From Oscillospiraceae bacterium (GTDB lineage: Bacteria > Bacillota > Clostridia > Oscillospirales > Oscillospiraceae), in the NCBI GenBank assembly GCA_902778115.1, contig CACYWG010000001.1:62001-126000 (forward strand): a stretch of 64,000 nt of DNA. Direction: 5' to 3'. Shown piece after piece: positions 25,769-35,198 of the stretch. The first letter of the stretch is position 1; each line of letters starts with the position of its first letter. The notes under the pieces were generated by a model that made no database searches, was not told the origin of the DNA, and saw only the letters and a list, made by a program, of their open reading frames with translations. The position numbers and the translations under genes were made by a program.

Positions 25769-28165
25769 ATGAATCAACAAACCATGAATTTTGAACCGCG
25801 CACCATGCCTCTGCTGCCTCTGCGGGGACTGATCGTATTTCCCCAGATGCTGCTGACCTTCGATGTGGAACGCCCGGCCTCTCTGGCAGCGATCAATATG
25901 GCCAACCGCGGCGATCATCTGATCTTTCTGTCCGCGCAGAAGGATATTTCCGTGGATGTTCCGGAGGAGAAGGATATTTATTCCGTCGGCACGGTCTGCC
26001 GCATTCGCCAGCAGCTGCGCGGCGGTCACGGCGGCTGCCGGCTGATGGTGGAGGGCCTGTACCGTGCCCGTGCGCTCAGCATGGACACCGACAGCAAGGG
26101 ATATACCGCGCTGCTGGAGCCCTATGACGACAAGCCGGAGCGGATCAGCCCCCAACGCAGGGAAGCGCTGCTGCGCAACTGTCTGACGCTCTTCAACGAG
26201 TATCTGCATCTGAATCAGGACATGATGAACGAGCAGCTTCTCAATGTTCTGGCTAACCCCGACGCCGATTACGTGGCCTTCTATATCGCGCAGAATATCC
26301 GCGTGAACGTCCCTGCGCGCCAGGCCGTTCTGGAGGAGCGGAGCATGAGCCGCCGCCTGATGCAGCTTGGCCGCATGCTCAGCAACGAACTTCATATCCT
26401 CAGCATTGAGCAGGAGCTCAACGAGGCCACGCAGGAGGCCATGGAGCACAACCAGCGGGAGTATTATCTCCGTGAGGAGATGAAGATCATTCAGTCCGAA
26501 CTGGGTGAAGATCTCTCTGCTGATGATTTCGGCGAATACCGACGGAAGATCGAGGCGCTCCCTGCCAAGCAGGAGGTAAAGGATAAGCTGCTCAAGGAGC
26601 TGTCACGTTTGCAGAAGCAGCCCTTCGGCTCTTCGGAGTCGGCGGTGCTGCGCGGCTATCTTGATACGGTACTGGAGCTTCCCTGGGGCGTAAAGACCGA
26701 GGAAACGCTGGATATCGAAAAGGCCCGGAAGATCCTGGATGACGATCATTACGGCCTGGAGAAGGTCAAGGAACGCATCCTGGAGTACCTTGCCGTCCGT
26801 AAGCTCAGTCCGGAGCTCAAGGGCGGCCTTCTCTGCCTGGTCGGTCCTCCGGGCACCGGCAAGACGAGCATTGCCATGAGCATCGCCCGCGCCACGAATC
26901 GCAAGCTCGTCCGTCTGTCGCTCGGCGGCGTGCATGACGAGGCGGAGATCCGCGGCCACCGCAAGACCTATATCGGCTCCATGCCTGGCAGGATCATGAA
27001 CGGCATCAGCCAGGCCGGCTCCTGCAATCCGCTGATGGTGCTTGACGAGATCGACAAGCTCGGCGCCGACTATCGGGGCGATCCCTCGGCTGCGCTGCTG
27101 GAAGTGCTCGACGGTGAGCAGAACGGCAGCTTCCGCGATCATTTCCTGGAGATTCCGTTTGATCTTTCGGAGGTTTTCTTCATTACCACCGCCAACACGA
27201 TGGATACGATCCCGCGCCCGCTGCTGGACCGTATGGAGGTCATTGAGCTGTCCAGCTATACCGACGAGGAAAAGCTGCAGATCGCCAAACGTCACCTTGT
27301 GCCCAAACAGCGGAAAAAGCACGGCCTGAACGGCAACCAGCTGCGGATCAGCGACGACGCGATCCGTGAGGTCATCGACAGCTATACGCGCGAATCCGGC
27401 GTCCGGCGTCTGGAACGCGAGCTCGCCACACTCTGCCGCAAAGCAGCGGGCGGCATCGCGGAAGGGAAGTTCCGCAGCCTGTCGGTAAAACCGGAGCGTC
27501 TGGAAGAGCTGCTCGGTCCGGCCAGATTCAAGAAAGACGAGCGCCGTGATCGCGATGAGATCGGCCTTGTGCGGGGACTTGCCTATACCAGCGTCGGCGG
27601 TGAGGTGCTCGACGTGGAAGTCGCCGTCCTGGAGGGCAGCGGCAAGCTGGAGCTGACCGGCAATCTGGGCGATGTGATGAAGGAATCGGCGCATGCGGCG
27701 CTCAGCTATATCCGCAGCCGTGCAGCTGGACTGGGTATTGATCCCGACTTTTATAAAGCTAAAGATATCCACATCCATTTCCCGGAGGGAGCCGTACCCA
27801 AAGACGGTCCTTCGGCCGGTATCACGGTGACGATCGCGCTGATCTCTGCTCTGACAGGAACGCCCGTGCGGCATGATGTGGCGATGACCGGTGAGATCAC
27901 ACTTCGCGGCCGCGTGCTTCCGATCGGCGGACTTCGCGAGAAAACGATGGCGGCTTTTCGAAGCGGCATACATACGGTGATCATTCCGGAAGACAACGTC
28001 TCCGATCTTGCCGAAATCGACCAGACAGTTCGGCGGAATCTTCATTTTGTGAGCACCGACCAGGTCGATAAGATCCTGGATGTTGCGCTGCTGCGTCAGC
28101 CTTCGGAGTCCGCCTCCGATTATCTTCCGCTTTCTGCTGAACAGCGGCTTCCGGTCAGAATATAG
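25769..28165 (+). CDS. lon: ATP-dependent protease La (Lon)
   Basis: Lon is a hexameric AAA+ serine protease that degrades misfolded and regulatory proteins. The 798-residue protein has the N-terminal LON substrate domain starting with MPLLPLRGLIVFPQM, Walker A GPPGTGKT, and a C-terminal protease domain with the catalytic serine in PKDGPSAGITV and a downstream lysine in GGLREKTMAA. AAAGGAGG lies eight bases before the ATG. It follows clpX and precedes ysxC, as in Bacillus. Confidence 0.97.
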   Translation: MNQQTMNFEPRTMPLLPLRGLIVFPQMLLTFDVERPASLAAINMANRGDHLIFLSAQKDISVDVPEEKDIYSVGTVCRIRQQLRGGHGGCRLMVEGLYRARALSMDTDSKGYTALLEPYDDKPERISPQRREALLRNCLTLFNEYLHLNQDMMNEQLLNVLANPDADYVAFYIAQNIRVNVPARQAVLEERSMSRRLMQLGRMLSNELHILSIEQELNEATQEAMEHNQREYYLREEMKIIQSELGEDLSADDFGEYRRKIEALPAKQEVKDKLLKELSRLQKQPFGSSESAVLRGYLDTVLELPWGVKTEETLDIEKARKILDDDHYGLEKVKERILEYLAVRKLSPELKGGLLCLVGPPGTGKTSIAMSIARATNRKLVRLSLGGVHDEAEIRGHRKTYIGSMPGRIMNGISQAGSCNPLMVLDEIDKLGADYRGDPSAALLEVLDGEQNGSFRDHFLEIPFDLSEVFFITTANTMDTIPRPLLDRMEVIELSSYTDEEKLQIAKRHLVPKQRKKHGLNGNQLRISDDAIREVIDSYTRESGVRRLERELATLCRKAAGGIAEGKFRSLSVKPERLEELLGPARFKKDERRDRDEIGLVRGLAYTSVGGEVLDVEVAVLEGSGKLELTGNLGDVMKESAHAALSYIRSRAAGLGIDPDFYKAKDIHIHFPEGAVPKDGPSAGITVTIALISALTGTPVRHDVAMTGEITLRGRVLPIGGLREKTMAAFRSGIHTVIIPEDNVSDLAEIDQTVRRNLHFVSTDQVDKILDVALLRQPSESASDYLPLSAEQRLPVRI

Positions 28166-28172
28166 GTGTCGG

Positions 28173-28763
28173 ATGAAAACGCTGAATGTGAATAAGGCGG
28201 AGTTTATCCGTTCCGCCGCCTCTCCGAAGCAGTTTATCCGCACATCGGTTCCGTCCATCGTATTTGCCGGCAAATCCAATGTCGGCAAATCCTCGGTCAT
28301 CAACCGGCTGCTCAATCGGAAAAACTTTGCGCGCGTCGGCGCTTCTCCCGGAAAAACCGTTCACGTGAACTACTTTTTTATCGATGAAAAGCTCTACTTC
28401 GTCGATCTGCCCGGATACGGCTTCGCCAAGGTCTCCCAGTCCGAACGGGACCGCTGGGGCAAGCTGATGGAGGATTTCTTTTCTGAACCTTCACTGATCT
28501 CTCTCGGCGTGATGATCGTAGATGCCAGGCATAAGCCGACGGCGGACGACATTACGATGGCGGACTGGTTCAAAACTGCCGGCTGTCGCTGGCTCGTTGT
28601 GGCCAACAAGACGGACAAGCTGAAAAAGAGCGAGATCGAGCCGAGCCTTCGCTTGATCCGCGAAACGCTTTCACTTCCGGAAGAACAGCTTCTGATCCCG
28701 TTTTCAGCGGAAAAGGGAAGCGGTCGGGAAGATCTGATGACGCAGATCCTACAACTGATTTGA
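28173..28763 (+). CDS. ysxC: Ribosome biogenesis GTP-binding protein YsxC/EngB
   Basis: YihA/YsxC is a GTPase of 50S assembly. The 196-residue protein shows G1 AGKSNVGKSS, G3 DLPGYGFAKV and G4 NKTDK. The ATG at 28173 follows the lon stop by seven bases; longer frames would run inside lon. It ends the tig-lon operon with its own terminator. Confidence 0.95.
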   Translation: MKTLNVNKAEFIRSAASPKQFIRTSVPSIVFAGKSNVGKSSVINRLLNRKNFARVGASPGKTVHVNYFFIDEKLYFVDLPGYGFAKVSQSERDRWGKLMEDFFSEPSLISLGVMIVDARHKPTADDITMADWFKTAGCRWLVVANKTDKLKKSEIEPSLRLIRETLSLPEEQLLIPFSAEKGSGREDLMTQILQLI

Positions 28764-28773
28764 ATCCACAGGG

Positions 28774-28810
28774 AATAGCGGGATGATTTTTTCGTCCCGC
28801 TATTGTATTT
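28774..28810 (+). terminator. ysxC terminator
   Basis: AATAGCGGGA (28774-28783) pairs perfectly with TCCCGCTATT (28795-28804) around an 11-base T-rich loop, followed by GTATTT. Confidence 0.75.
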
Positions 28811-28855
28811 CTACAGAAATTTTGGTAAACTGTCAATATATTGGGGGTATAGTGG

Positions 28856-29548
28856 ATGAGCGCATGGCAGAATATCATCAGGGCTTTTGATTTCACACCG
28901 CTTCTGAATATTGCACTCAGCGCGATTCCCGCCTTGATCTGCATTACCCTCCATGAGATCAGCCATGGCCTGGTGGCCTATCGTCTCGGCGACCCCACCG
29001 CAAAAAATGCCGGGCGTTTGAGCCTGAACCCGATCAAGCATCTGGATGTGTTCGGCTTTCTGATGCTGATCGTCGCGCATGTCGGCTGGGCCAAACCCGT
29101 GCCGATCGATATGCGCTATTTTAAAAATCCGAAGCGCGGCATGGCAATCACCGCTCTGGCGGGACCGGTCAGCAATTTTGTCATCACGGCGATCGCACTG
29201 CTCCTTTTTGGCTTTTTGCTCCCGCTGGTCAAGTCCTCCAGCCAGGCTGCGATGATCGGCATTGAACTGTTATATGTCACCGCGCATCTCAGTCTTGGAC
29301 TTGCCTTGTTCAACCTTCTGCCGATCCCTCCGCTGGACGGCTCCAAGGTGCTGTTTTCCCTGATCCCCGATTCGGCTTACAGGAAGCTGATGCGCTATGA
29401 GCGTTACGGGATGATCCTGCTGGTCGTTCTTGCCTATACTGGCGTGACCGGCAGCTTTCTCAGCGTTATCATTGATACGGTCTTTGATTGGTTTATGCAC
29501 CTGGCAGAAATGACCTATCAATGGAGTTATTCTTTGTTTATTGCGTGA
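28856..29548 (+). CDS. Site-2 protease family (M50) membrane protein
   Basis: The 230-residue polytopic protein has the zinc motif HEISHGLVAYRLGD in a transmembrane helix and FNLLPIPPLDGSKV as the second motif. It belongs to the small M50 group without PDZ domains (YwhC-like), intramembrane metalloproteases with unknown substrates. It comes just before scpA, a common Clostridial order. A TATAGT hexamer at 28848-28853 lies too close to the start and lacks a good -35, so the promoter is uncertain. Confidence 0.87.
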   Translation: MSAWQNIIRAFDFTPLLNIALSAIPALICITLHEISHGLVAYRLGDPTAKNAGRLSLNPIKHLDVFGFLMLIVAHVGWAKPVPIDMRYFKNPKRGMAITALAGPVSNFVITAIALLLFGFLLPLVKSSSQAAMIGIELLYVTAHLSLGLALFNLLPIPPLDGSKVLFSLIPDSAYRKLMRYERYGMILLVVLAYTGVTGSFLSVIIDTVFDWFMHLAEMTYQWSYSLFIA

Positions 29549-29553
29549 ATTTG

Positions 29554-30339
29554 ATGGAAAATCCAAGCTTTTTTCTGGAAGGCGTCGTTCGTGAGAAAAA
29601 CGAGCTGCAGGATTTTGAAGGGCCTCTCAGCCTGATTCTGATGCTCCTGCAGAAAAACAAAATAGAGATCCGCGATATCAAGATCGCGGAGATCCTGGAT
29701 CAGTATCTGGCTTATCTGGAGCAGATGCAGCAGATGGATCTGGAGGTCGCCAGCGAATTTGTCCAGATGGCCTCACATCTGCTGTACATCAAAACCAAGT
29801 CGCTGCTCACCGGCGACGAGGAAGAAGTTTCCGAGCTGGAGCTGCTGAAGGCTTCCCTGGAACAGCTGAAAAGCAAAGACGTCTACGAAGCGATTAAACA
29901 GGTAACACCGGAACTCAAGCGCGCCTCAGAGCTCGGCCTGCTGTATTTTGCCAAGCTGCCGGAGCCTTTGCCCAAGCAGGCGCGGCTCTATGAGTATCGG
30001 CATGAGCCGGTCGATCTGCTGCGCGCGATGCTCGGTATGTACTCCCGCGGGATCAAAACGCCGGAAAGCGATCTGCTTAGTCCCGCCATTCCCCGGCGCA
30101 TCACATACAGCGTGCGCGACAAGAGCCGTCAGATCCTGACCGGACTGCGGCGGCGAAAAAGCTCTCTGAAATCACTTTACATGGCCTGTGCCAGTCGATC
30201 GGAAGTAGTGGCGACTTTTCTCTCTATTCTCGAACTGTGCAGCATGGGCAGTATAAAACTCATCCGCGCCGACGATGATTATACCGTGGAGTTTTCCGGC
30301 GGCGATCTGGATGAAATTCTGGAACGGATTGAAGAATAG
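29554..30339 (+). CDS. scpA: Segregation and condensation protein A
   Basis: ScpA is the kleisin that bridges SMC heads with ScpB in chromosome condensation. The 261-residue protein starts near FFLEGVVREKNELQDFEGPLSLIL and has KNKIEIRDIKIAEILDQYL, with an acidic-helical middle and a winged-helix-like C-terminus. ATG at 29554 is chosen as it begins close to the conserved domain; an ATG at 29521 is possible, and neither has a strong RBS. scpB follows two bases later. Confidence 0.93.
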   Translation: MENPSFFLEGVVREKNELQDFEGPLSLILMLLQKNKIEIRDIKIAEILDQYLAYLEQMQQMDLEVASEFVQMASHLLYIKTKSLLTGDEEEVSELELLKASLEQLKSKDVYEAIKQVTPELKRASELGLLYFAKLPEPLPKQARLYEYRHEPVDLLRAMLGMYSRGIKTPESDLLSPAIPRRITYSVRDKSRQILTGLRRRKSSLKSLYMACASRSEVVATFLSILELCSMGSIKLIRADDDYTVEFSGGDLDEILERIEE

Positions 30340-30341
30340 CA

Positions 30342-30944
30342 ATGATTGATCTGAAATCCGCCATGGAGGCGGTTCTGTTTGCGGCCGGAGAGCCGGTTCC
30401 CATAGCCCGTCTGTCTCTGGTGCTCGGGACAGGGGAGGATGACGTGCTTTTAGCCGGCCGCGAGCTTGCCGACCAATATGAGCGCGAGCAACGCGGCCTC
30501 CGGGTGCTGCTGCTTGGAGACAAGCTGCAGATGTGTTCTGCGCCCGAGTATGCGGCAGTCATCATCAAGGCGCTTGAGCAGCGCAAACCGCCGATGCTCT
30601 CCCAGCCGGCGCTGGAGACTTTGGCGATCGTAGCCTATTTTCAGCCTGTTACCCGCGCCTATATCGACCAGGTGCGCGGCGTGGACAGCTCGTATACCGT
30701 CAGCATGCTCAACGAACGCGGATTGATTGAGATCTGCGGTCGGCTGGATGTGCCCGGGCGGCCCTCTCTTTTCCGGACGACGGACCAGTTTCTGCGCACC
30801 TTTGGCCTGCAGAAGCTGGAGGATCTGCCGCATCTGCCGGATATGACGCAGAGCGACGGCGTCGATAAGCTGCAGAAAGCGATCAACGATCTGCAGAACG
30901 CGGCGGACGGACAGCTGATGCTGGAGGGCATGGAAGAAAGCTAA
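30342..30944 (+). CDS. scpB: Segregation and condensation protein B
   Basis: ScpB binds ScpA in the SMC condensin complex. The 200-residue protein has two winged-helix segments with LKSAMEAVLFAAGEPVPIARL at the start, QPALETLAIVAYFQPVTRAYIDQVRGVDS in the middle and GLIEICGRLDVPGRPSLFRTTDQFLRTFGL, the family signature. The start lies two bases after the scpA stop, so the two are probably coupled. Confidence 0.95.
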   Translation: MIDLKSAMEAVLFAAGEPVPIARLSLVLGTGEDDVLLAGRELADQYEREQRGLRVLLLGDKLQMCSAPEYAAVIIKALEQRKPPMLSQPALETLAIVAYFQPVTRAYIDQVRGVDSSYTVSMLNERGLIEICGRLDVPGRPSLFRTTDQFLRTFGLQKLEDLPHLPDMTQSDGVDKLQKAINDLQNAADGQLMLEGMEES

Positions 30945-30963
30945 TACATGCGGGGGTGATGTC

Positions 30964-31725
30964 TTGGTAGGCTGGATCATACTTGGCGTCATCGTCCTGA
31001 TTCTCGTGGGCATCAACCTGATCAGAATCGGTGTGGACGTGTCCTATGAGGGCGGCGAGTTCAGCCTTTCGGCCAAGGTGGCCGGCGTGCTGCTGCAGCT
31101 GCTGCCGAAGCAGGACAAGGACGAGGAAAAGCCAAAAAAGGAAAAGAAACCGAAAAAAAAGAAGAAAAAGAAAGAAAAGAAAGAGGAAAAAAGCGGAGAA
31201 ACGTCCGACAAGCCCAAGAAAAAGGGCCTGCCGCTCGGCATGACCAAGGAAGAACTCTTTGATCTGGTCAAGGCGATCCTGCATCATTTCGCCCGCTTCC
31301 CGCGCAGATTCCGCATCGACCGCTTCAAGCTCCACGCGCTGATTGCCGGCCAGGATCCTTACAATACGGCCATGGCCTACGGCTATCTCAATGAAGCGCT
31401 TTCGATCCTTCTGCCGCTTGCCAGGCAGGGGTTTACTGTCAAAAAATCTGACGTCCACACGGACGTGGATTTCACGACGGATCAGTTTGCCCTGGATTTT
31501 GGGATGGGCCTCAGTATCCGCATCGGTCAGATTGTTGGTTTTCTTCTTCAGGTCATGTTTATCGGTGCCAGGCATGTGCTCAAAAGCAAGCTGCGGCAGA
31601 AGAAGGAAGCAAAAGCTGCCGCAAAATCGGCGTCTGCCGTGCAGAAACAGGATTCTGAACATATAGAGAATACAGAAAACGATAAAGATATTACGCCAGA
31701 GGAAAGGATGGACTCACATGGATAA
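30964..31725 (+). CDS. DUF2953-type membrane protein with a lysine-rich segment
   Basis: The 253-residue protein begins with a transmembrane helix (WIILGVIVLILVGINLI), continues in a short conserved strand, and then has a long lysine and glutamate linker (about residues 50-85, mostly AAA, AAG and GAA codons). The C-terminal part (FTVKKSDVHTDVDFTTDQF, then a second hydrophobic segment) fits DUF2953, whose function is unknown. It uses a TTG start (30964) after GGGGGTGA. The neighbour ytfJ usually accompanies it in spore formers, so a sporulation role is likely but unproven. Confidence 0.75.
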   Translation: MVGWIILGVIVLILVGINLIRIGVDVSYEGGEFSLSAKVAGVLLQLLPKQDKDEEKPKKEKKPKKKKKKKEKKEEKSGETSDKPKKKGLPLGMTKEELFDLVKAILHHFARFPRRFRIDRFKLHALIAGQDPYNTAMAYGYLNEALSILLPLARQGFTVKKSDVHTDVDFTTDQFALDFGMGLSIRIGQIVGFLLQVMFIGARHVLKSKLRQKKEAKAAAKSASAVQKQDSEHIENTENDKDITPEERMDSHG

Positions 31726-32104
31726 CAAGAACCCGATCGGAGAACTGATGGAAAGCACAATGGAGAATGTCAGAAACATTCTCAAAGTGGACACAGTTGT
31801 CGGCGATCCCATTTTTACGCCCGACGGCATTACCCTGGTTCCCGTTTCCCGCATCAGCGTCGGCTTCGGCGGCGGCGGTCTGGAATTCAGCAACAAAAAG
31901 GGCGGGGAAAACCGTCCTTACGGCGGCGGCAACGCGACCGGCGTCAAGATCGACCCGATCGGCTTCCTCGTGATCAAGGAAGGCAATGTCCGAATGATCA
32001 ACATCCTGCCTGCGGCCAATACCACCATCGACCGGATCATTGATCTGGTGCCCCAGGTCATTGATCGCGTGGAAGGCTTTATCAACAAGCAGAACGAAGA
32101 ATAA
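31718..32104 (+). CDS. ytfJ: GerW/YtfJ family sporulation protein
   Basis: The 128-residue protein has the YtfJ/GerW pattern: IGELMESTMENVRNILKVDTVVGDPI, then ITLVPVSRISVGFGGGG, and GFLVIKEGNVRMIN near the end. In Bacillus GerW affects spore germination. The start overlaps the end of the DUF2953 gene by eight bases. It is one of several signs that this organism makes endospores. Confidence 0.92.
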   Translation: MDNKNPIGELMESTMENVRNILKVDTVVGDPIFTPDGITLVPVSRISVGFGGGGLEFSNKKGGENRPYGGGNATGVKIDPIGFLVIKEGNVRMINILPAANTTIDRIIDLVPQVIDRVEGFINKQNEE

Positions 32105-32127
32105 TAATAGCCGTCGATCCGGCTCAT

Positions 32128-32166
32128 AATAAGCACTGCCCAAGATAGAAAAGGGTGGTGCTTATT
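32128..32166 (+). promoter_or_regulatory. Hairpin that buries the dacB-like RBS
   Basis: AATAAGCACTGCCC (32128-32141) pairs along its whole length with GGGTGGTGCTTATT (32153-32166), with two wobble pairs, around an A-rich 11-base loop. The 3' arm contains the likely RBS (GGGTGG) and abuts the TTG start at 32167. It may act both as a weak terminator after ytfJ and as a brake on translation. Confidence 0.65.
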
Positions 32167-33213
32167 TTGAGAAAACTGATTTGTCTGCTGCTGGCCTCGC
32201 TTCTTCCGCTTCCGGGCAATGCAGCCGTTCCTGCCGAACAGCTGCCGGAGATCCATGCGCTGAGTGCGGCTGTGATGTCCGAAGACGGAAAACTTCTTTA
32301 TGAACGGGAAGCGGACCGCATGCTGCCGATCGCCAGCACGACGAAGCTGATGACGGCGCTGGTCGTGATCGAAAACTGCAACCTGGAGGATGTTGTCGAT
32401 ATCCTTCCGGAATACTGCGGGGCTGAGGGTTCGTCTTTGTATCTCAAGCCGGGAGAGCAGTATACGGTGCGCGAGCTGTTGCTGGGCTTACTGCTTGCCT
32501 CAGGGAACGACGCTGCGGTTGCGCTGGCCTGTCACTGCGCGGGGGATATTGAATCATTCTCTGAGCGAATGAATCGCCGTGCCGATGAACTTGGCATGCG
32601 AAACACACATTTTCTCAATCCGCACGGCCTGAATGAAGCCGGGCACTGCTCCACGTCGCGCGATCTGGCGATCCTGATGCACGCCGCAATGAAAAATGAT
32701 TGCTTTGCCGGGCTCATTTCCCAGGAAAAAGCTGAGGTTGGCGGGCAGATGATTTATAACCACAATAAGCTGCTGCAGCGCTGCCCGGACTGTATCGGAG
32801 GCAAGACCGGCTATACGAAAGCGGCCGGGCGCTGCCTCGTCAGCTGCTGTGAACGGAACGGATTCCGCCTTGTCTGCGTCACGCTCAACGATCCCGATGA
32901 CTGGAATGATCATGGTAAGCTTTACGACTGGGCATATGATCATTATACGATGCATGTGATCAACAGGGACAGCACACGATTTGAAATCCCTCTTCTTGGA
33001 GGCCGGGAAGCGAAAGCCGTCGTTGTCCCCGCTTCGGAGCAGCGGATCATTCTGCCGGTCGACAGCGAATTGACCGTACAAACAACGCTGCCGTTTTACG
33101 CTTTCGCGCCCGTATCCGGCGGCGCAGAAGCCGGTACGCTGCGACTGCTTGACGATGGGCAGCTCCTGTGTGAGATTTCCTTGATTTATTTGGAGAATTA
33201 TCCGGTAGAATAG
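32167..33213 (+). CDS. D-alanyl-D-alanine carboxypeptidase, S11 family
   Basis: The 348-residue exported penicillin-binding protein trims pentapeptides of peptidoglycan. It has a signal peptide (RKLICLLLASLLPLPGNAA), the SxxK motif STTKLMTAL, the SxN motif SGNDAAVAL and KTGYTKAAG. The TTG start at 32167 gives the best signal peptide; GTG codons at 32155 and 32158 lie inside the RBS hairpin. A dacF-like sporulation role is possible from its place after ytfJ but not shown. Confidence 0.9.
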   Translation: MRKLICLLLASLLPLPGNAAVPAEQLPEIHALSAAVMSEDGKLLYEREADRMLPIASTTKLMTALVVIENCNLEDVVDILPEYCGAEGSSLYLKPGEQYTVRELLLGLLLASGNDAAVALACHCAGDIESFSERMNRRADELGMRNTHFLNPHGLNEAGHCSTSRDLAILMHAAMKNDCFAGLISQEKAEVGGQMIYNHNKLLQRCPDCIGGKTGYTKAAGRCLVSCCERNGFRLVCVTLNDPDDWNDHGKLYDWAYDHYTMHVINRDSTRFEIPLLGGREAKAVVVPASEQRIILPVDSELTVQTTLPFYAFAPVSGGAEAGTLRLLDDGQLLCEISLIYLENYPVE

Positions 33214-33221
33214 GTGACTAT

Positions 33222-33932
33222 ATGGCAGAACGACTGCAAAAAATCATAGCGTCGGCGGGGCTGATGTCCCGCCGCGCCGCTGAGGAGGCCATCCGATCAG
33301 GCCGCGTGAGCTGCAACGGCCGGATCGCTTCGCTCGGCGAAACGGCGGAACCGGGGCAGGATCAGATCTGCCTCGACGGGCTTCCTGTTGTTCCTCAGGA
33401 GCGGAAGATTTATCTGATGCTGCATAAGCCCCGCGGCGTGGTGACTTCCATGAACGACGAGCAGGGGAGACGAAGCGTCGCGGATCTGGTAAAGGACGTC
33501 GGCGCGCGTGTTTATCCGGTCGGCCGTCTGGATCTTGATTCCGAGGGGCTGCTGTTGATGACCAATGACGGCGACTTTGCCAACCGTGTGATGCATCCGT
33601 CTCATGAGGTCAGCAAATGCTATGAAACCTGGGTAAAGGGCAGCAATGTGGACGCTGCGGTCAAATCCCTTGGCCAGCCGATGCGGATCGACGGATATGA
33701 GATCCGTCCGGCGACCGTCCGCCTGCTTCGCCGCATCAGCGAACAGGAAGCGCTGCTTTCCATCACGATCCATGAGGGCAGGAACCGCCAGGTGCGTAAA
33801 ATGTGCGAGTCTGTCGGGCTGCGCGTGACAAGGCTCCTGCGCGTCAGCGAAGGCTCGCTTCACCTCGGGGATCTTCCTTCCGGCAGGTGGCGCAGTCTGA
33901 CTATAGAAGAAATCAAATCCTTTGAACGCTAA
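33222..33932 (+). CDS. rluB: Pseudouridine synthase RluB/RsuA family
   Basis: The 236-residue protein has an N-terminal S4 domain (RLQKIIASAGLMSRRAAEEAI) and the catalytic region with GRLDLDSEGLLLMTNDG, where the aspartate in GRLD is the nucleophile. It should make pseudouridine in large-subunit rRNA (RluB type, typical next to scpB and dacF genes in Firmicutes), though exact site needs testing. The gene lies nine bases after the carboxypeptidase. Confidence 0.92.
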   Translation: MAERLQKIIASAGLMSRRAAEEAIRSGRVSCNGRIASLGETAEPGQDQICLDGLPVVPQERKIYLMLHKPRGVVTSMNDEQGRRSVADLVKDVGARVYPVGRLDLDSEGLLLMTNDGDFANRVMHPSHEVSKCYETWVKGSNVDAAVKSLGQPMRIDGYEIRPATVRLLRRISEQEALLSITIHEGRNRQVRKMCESVGLRVTRLLRVSEGSLHLGDLPSGRWRSLTIEEIKSFER

Positions 33933-33944
33933 GGATATACATAC

Positions 33945-35198
33945 ATGAACGAATCTAAAAATATAAGCTGCGACCTTGTCGTGATCGGCGGCGGGGCATC
34001 CGGGCTGATGCTTGCCGCGACGGCCGCCGAGCGCGGCCTCACTGTGACGGTGCTTGATCCCAATCAGAAGCTGGGCCGGAAGCTGCGAATCACCGGCAAG
34101 GGTCGCTGCAATCTGACCAATCACTGCGATGTCAAAACCGTACTGGCCAACATGCCGGGGGACGGGCGCTTCCTGTACAGCGCGATGAGCCGTTTTTCGC
34201 CCGCTGATGTGATGACCTGGTTTGAAGATCGCGGTCTGCCGCTCAAAATCGAGCGCGGCAACCGCGTTTTTCCGGTCAGCGACAATGCAAACGACGTGGC
34301 CGAGCTGCTGCTGAAGGAATGCCGCCGCTTCGGTGTACGTTTCCTTCGCACGAAGGCAAAGGCCATCTGCAGCGAAGACGGACGAGTCAGCGGCGTCGTG
34401 ACGGAGGAAGGAACGATCAGCTGCCGCGCGGCTGCTGTCTGCACAGGCGGCTTGTCCTATCCGCTGACGGGATCTACGGGTGACGGTTATCGTTTTGCCA
34501 AAAGCTTCGGCCATACGGTTACCGCGCCGCAGGCTTCGCTTGTGCCGCTGGAAAGTGAGGATGAATACTGCTCGCAAATGCAGGGCTTTGCCCTGAAAAA
34601 CGTCTGCCTCTCCGCCTATGAGGATGATCGTCTGATCTATCGTGAGCTCGGCGAAATGCTGTTTACGCACTTCGGCGTGTCCGGGCCGCTGGTTTTATCC
34701 GCCAGCGCTCATATGCGGCACATGGACAGCTGCAAATATCGCCTGGAGATTGATCTGAAACCGGGTCTTGACGAAAAGAAGCTCGACGCCCGCCTGCTTC
34801 GTGATTTTGAAAAATACGCCAACCGCGAGTTTAAAAACGCGCTGATCGATCTTGCTGGCCAGAGTATGATCCCGGTATTGATTGAATTATCCGGTATCCC
34901 GGAGGAGACCAAGGTGCATGATATCACGCGGGAGCAGAGGATGCGTCTGCTGCGGCTTTTCAAAGCGTTTCCCGTTTCTGTTTCCGGCAAGCGTCCGATC
35001 GACGAGGCCATTGTCACGGCCGGCGGGGTCAACCCGAAGGAAGTCAATCCCCGCACCATGGAGTCGAAGCTCATGCCCGGCCTTTATTTCGCCGGCGAAG
35101 TATTGGATCTGGACGCTTATACCGGGGGCTTTAATCTGCAGATTGCATGGTCAACGGCTCGTACCGCCGGATTGGCTGTGCTGAAGGAGGAATCATGA
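33945..35198 (+). CDS. NAD(P)/FAD-dependent oxidoreductase, HI0933/BaiN family
   Basis: The 417-residue flavoprotein has the FAD-binding dinucleotide motif VVIGGGASGLMLAATAAERG, then LGRKLRITGKGRCNLTN, a second conserved cluster, and a C-terminal FAD signature VTAGGVNPKEVNP followed by LYFAGEVLDLDAYTGGFNLQ. The family includes BaiN of bile-acid metabolism, but most members have no known substrate, and nothing here points to bile acids. It overlaps cmk by one base. Confidence 0.9.
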   Translation: MNESKNISCDLVVIGGGASGLMLAATAAERGLTVTVLDPNQKLGRKLRITGKGRCNLTNHCDVKTVLANMPGDGRFLYSAMSRFSPADVMTWFEDRGLPLKIERGNRVFPVSDNANDVAELLLKECRRFGVRFLRTKAKAICSEDGRVSGVVTEEGTISCRAAAVCTGGLSYPLTGSTGDGYRFAKSFGHTVTAPQASLVPLESEDEYCSQMQGFALKNVCLSAYEDDRLIYRELGEMLFTHFGVSGPLVLSASAHMRHMDSCKYRLEIDLKPGLDEKKLDARLLRDFEKYANREFKNALIDLAGQSMIPVLIELSGIPEETKVHDITREQRMRLLRLFKAFPVSVSGKRPIDEAIVTAGGVNPKEVNPRTMESKLMPGLYFAGEVLDLDAYTGGFNLQIAWSTARTAGLAVLKEES

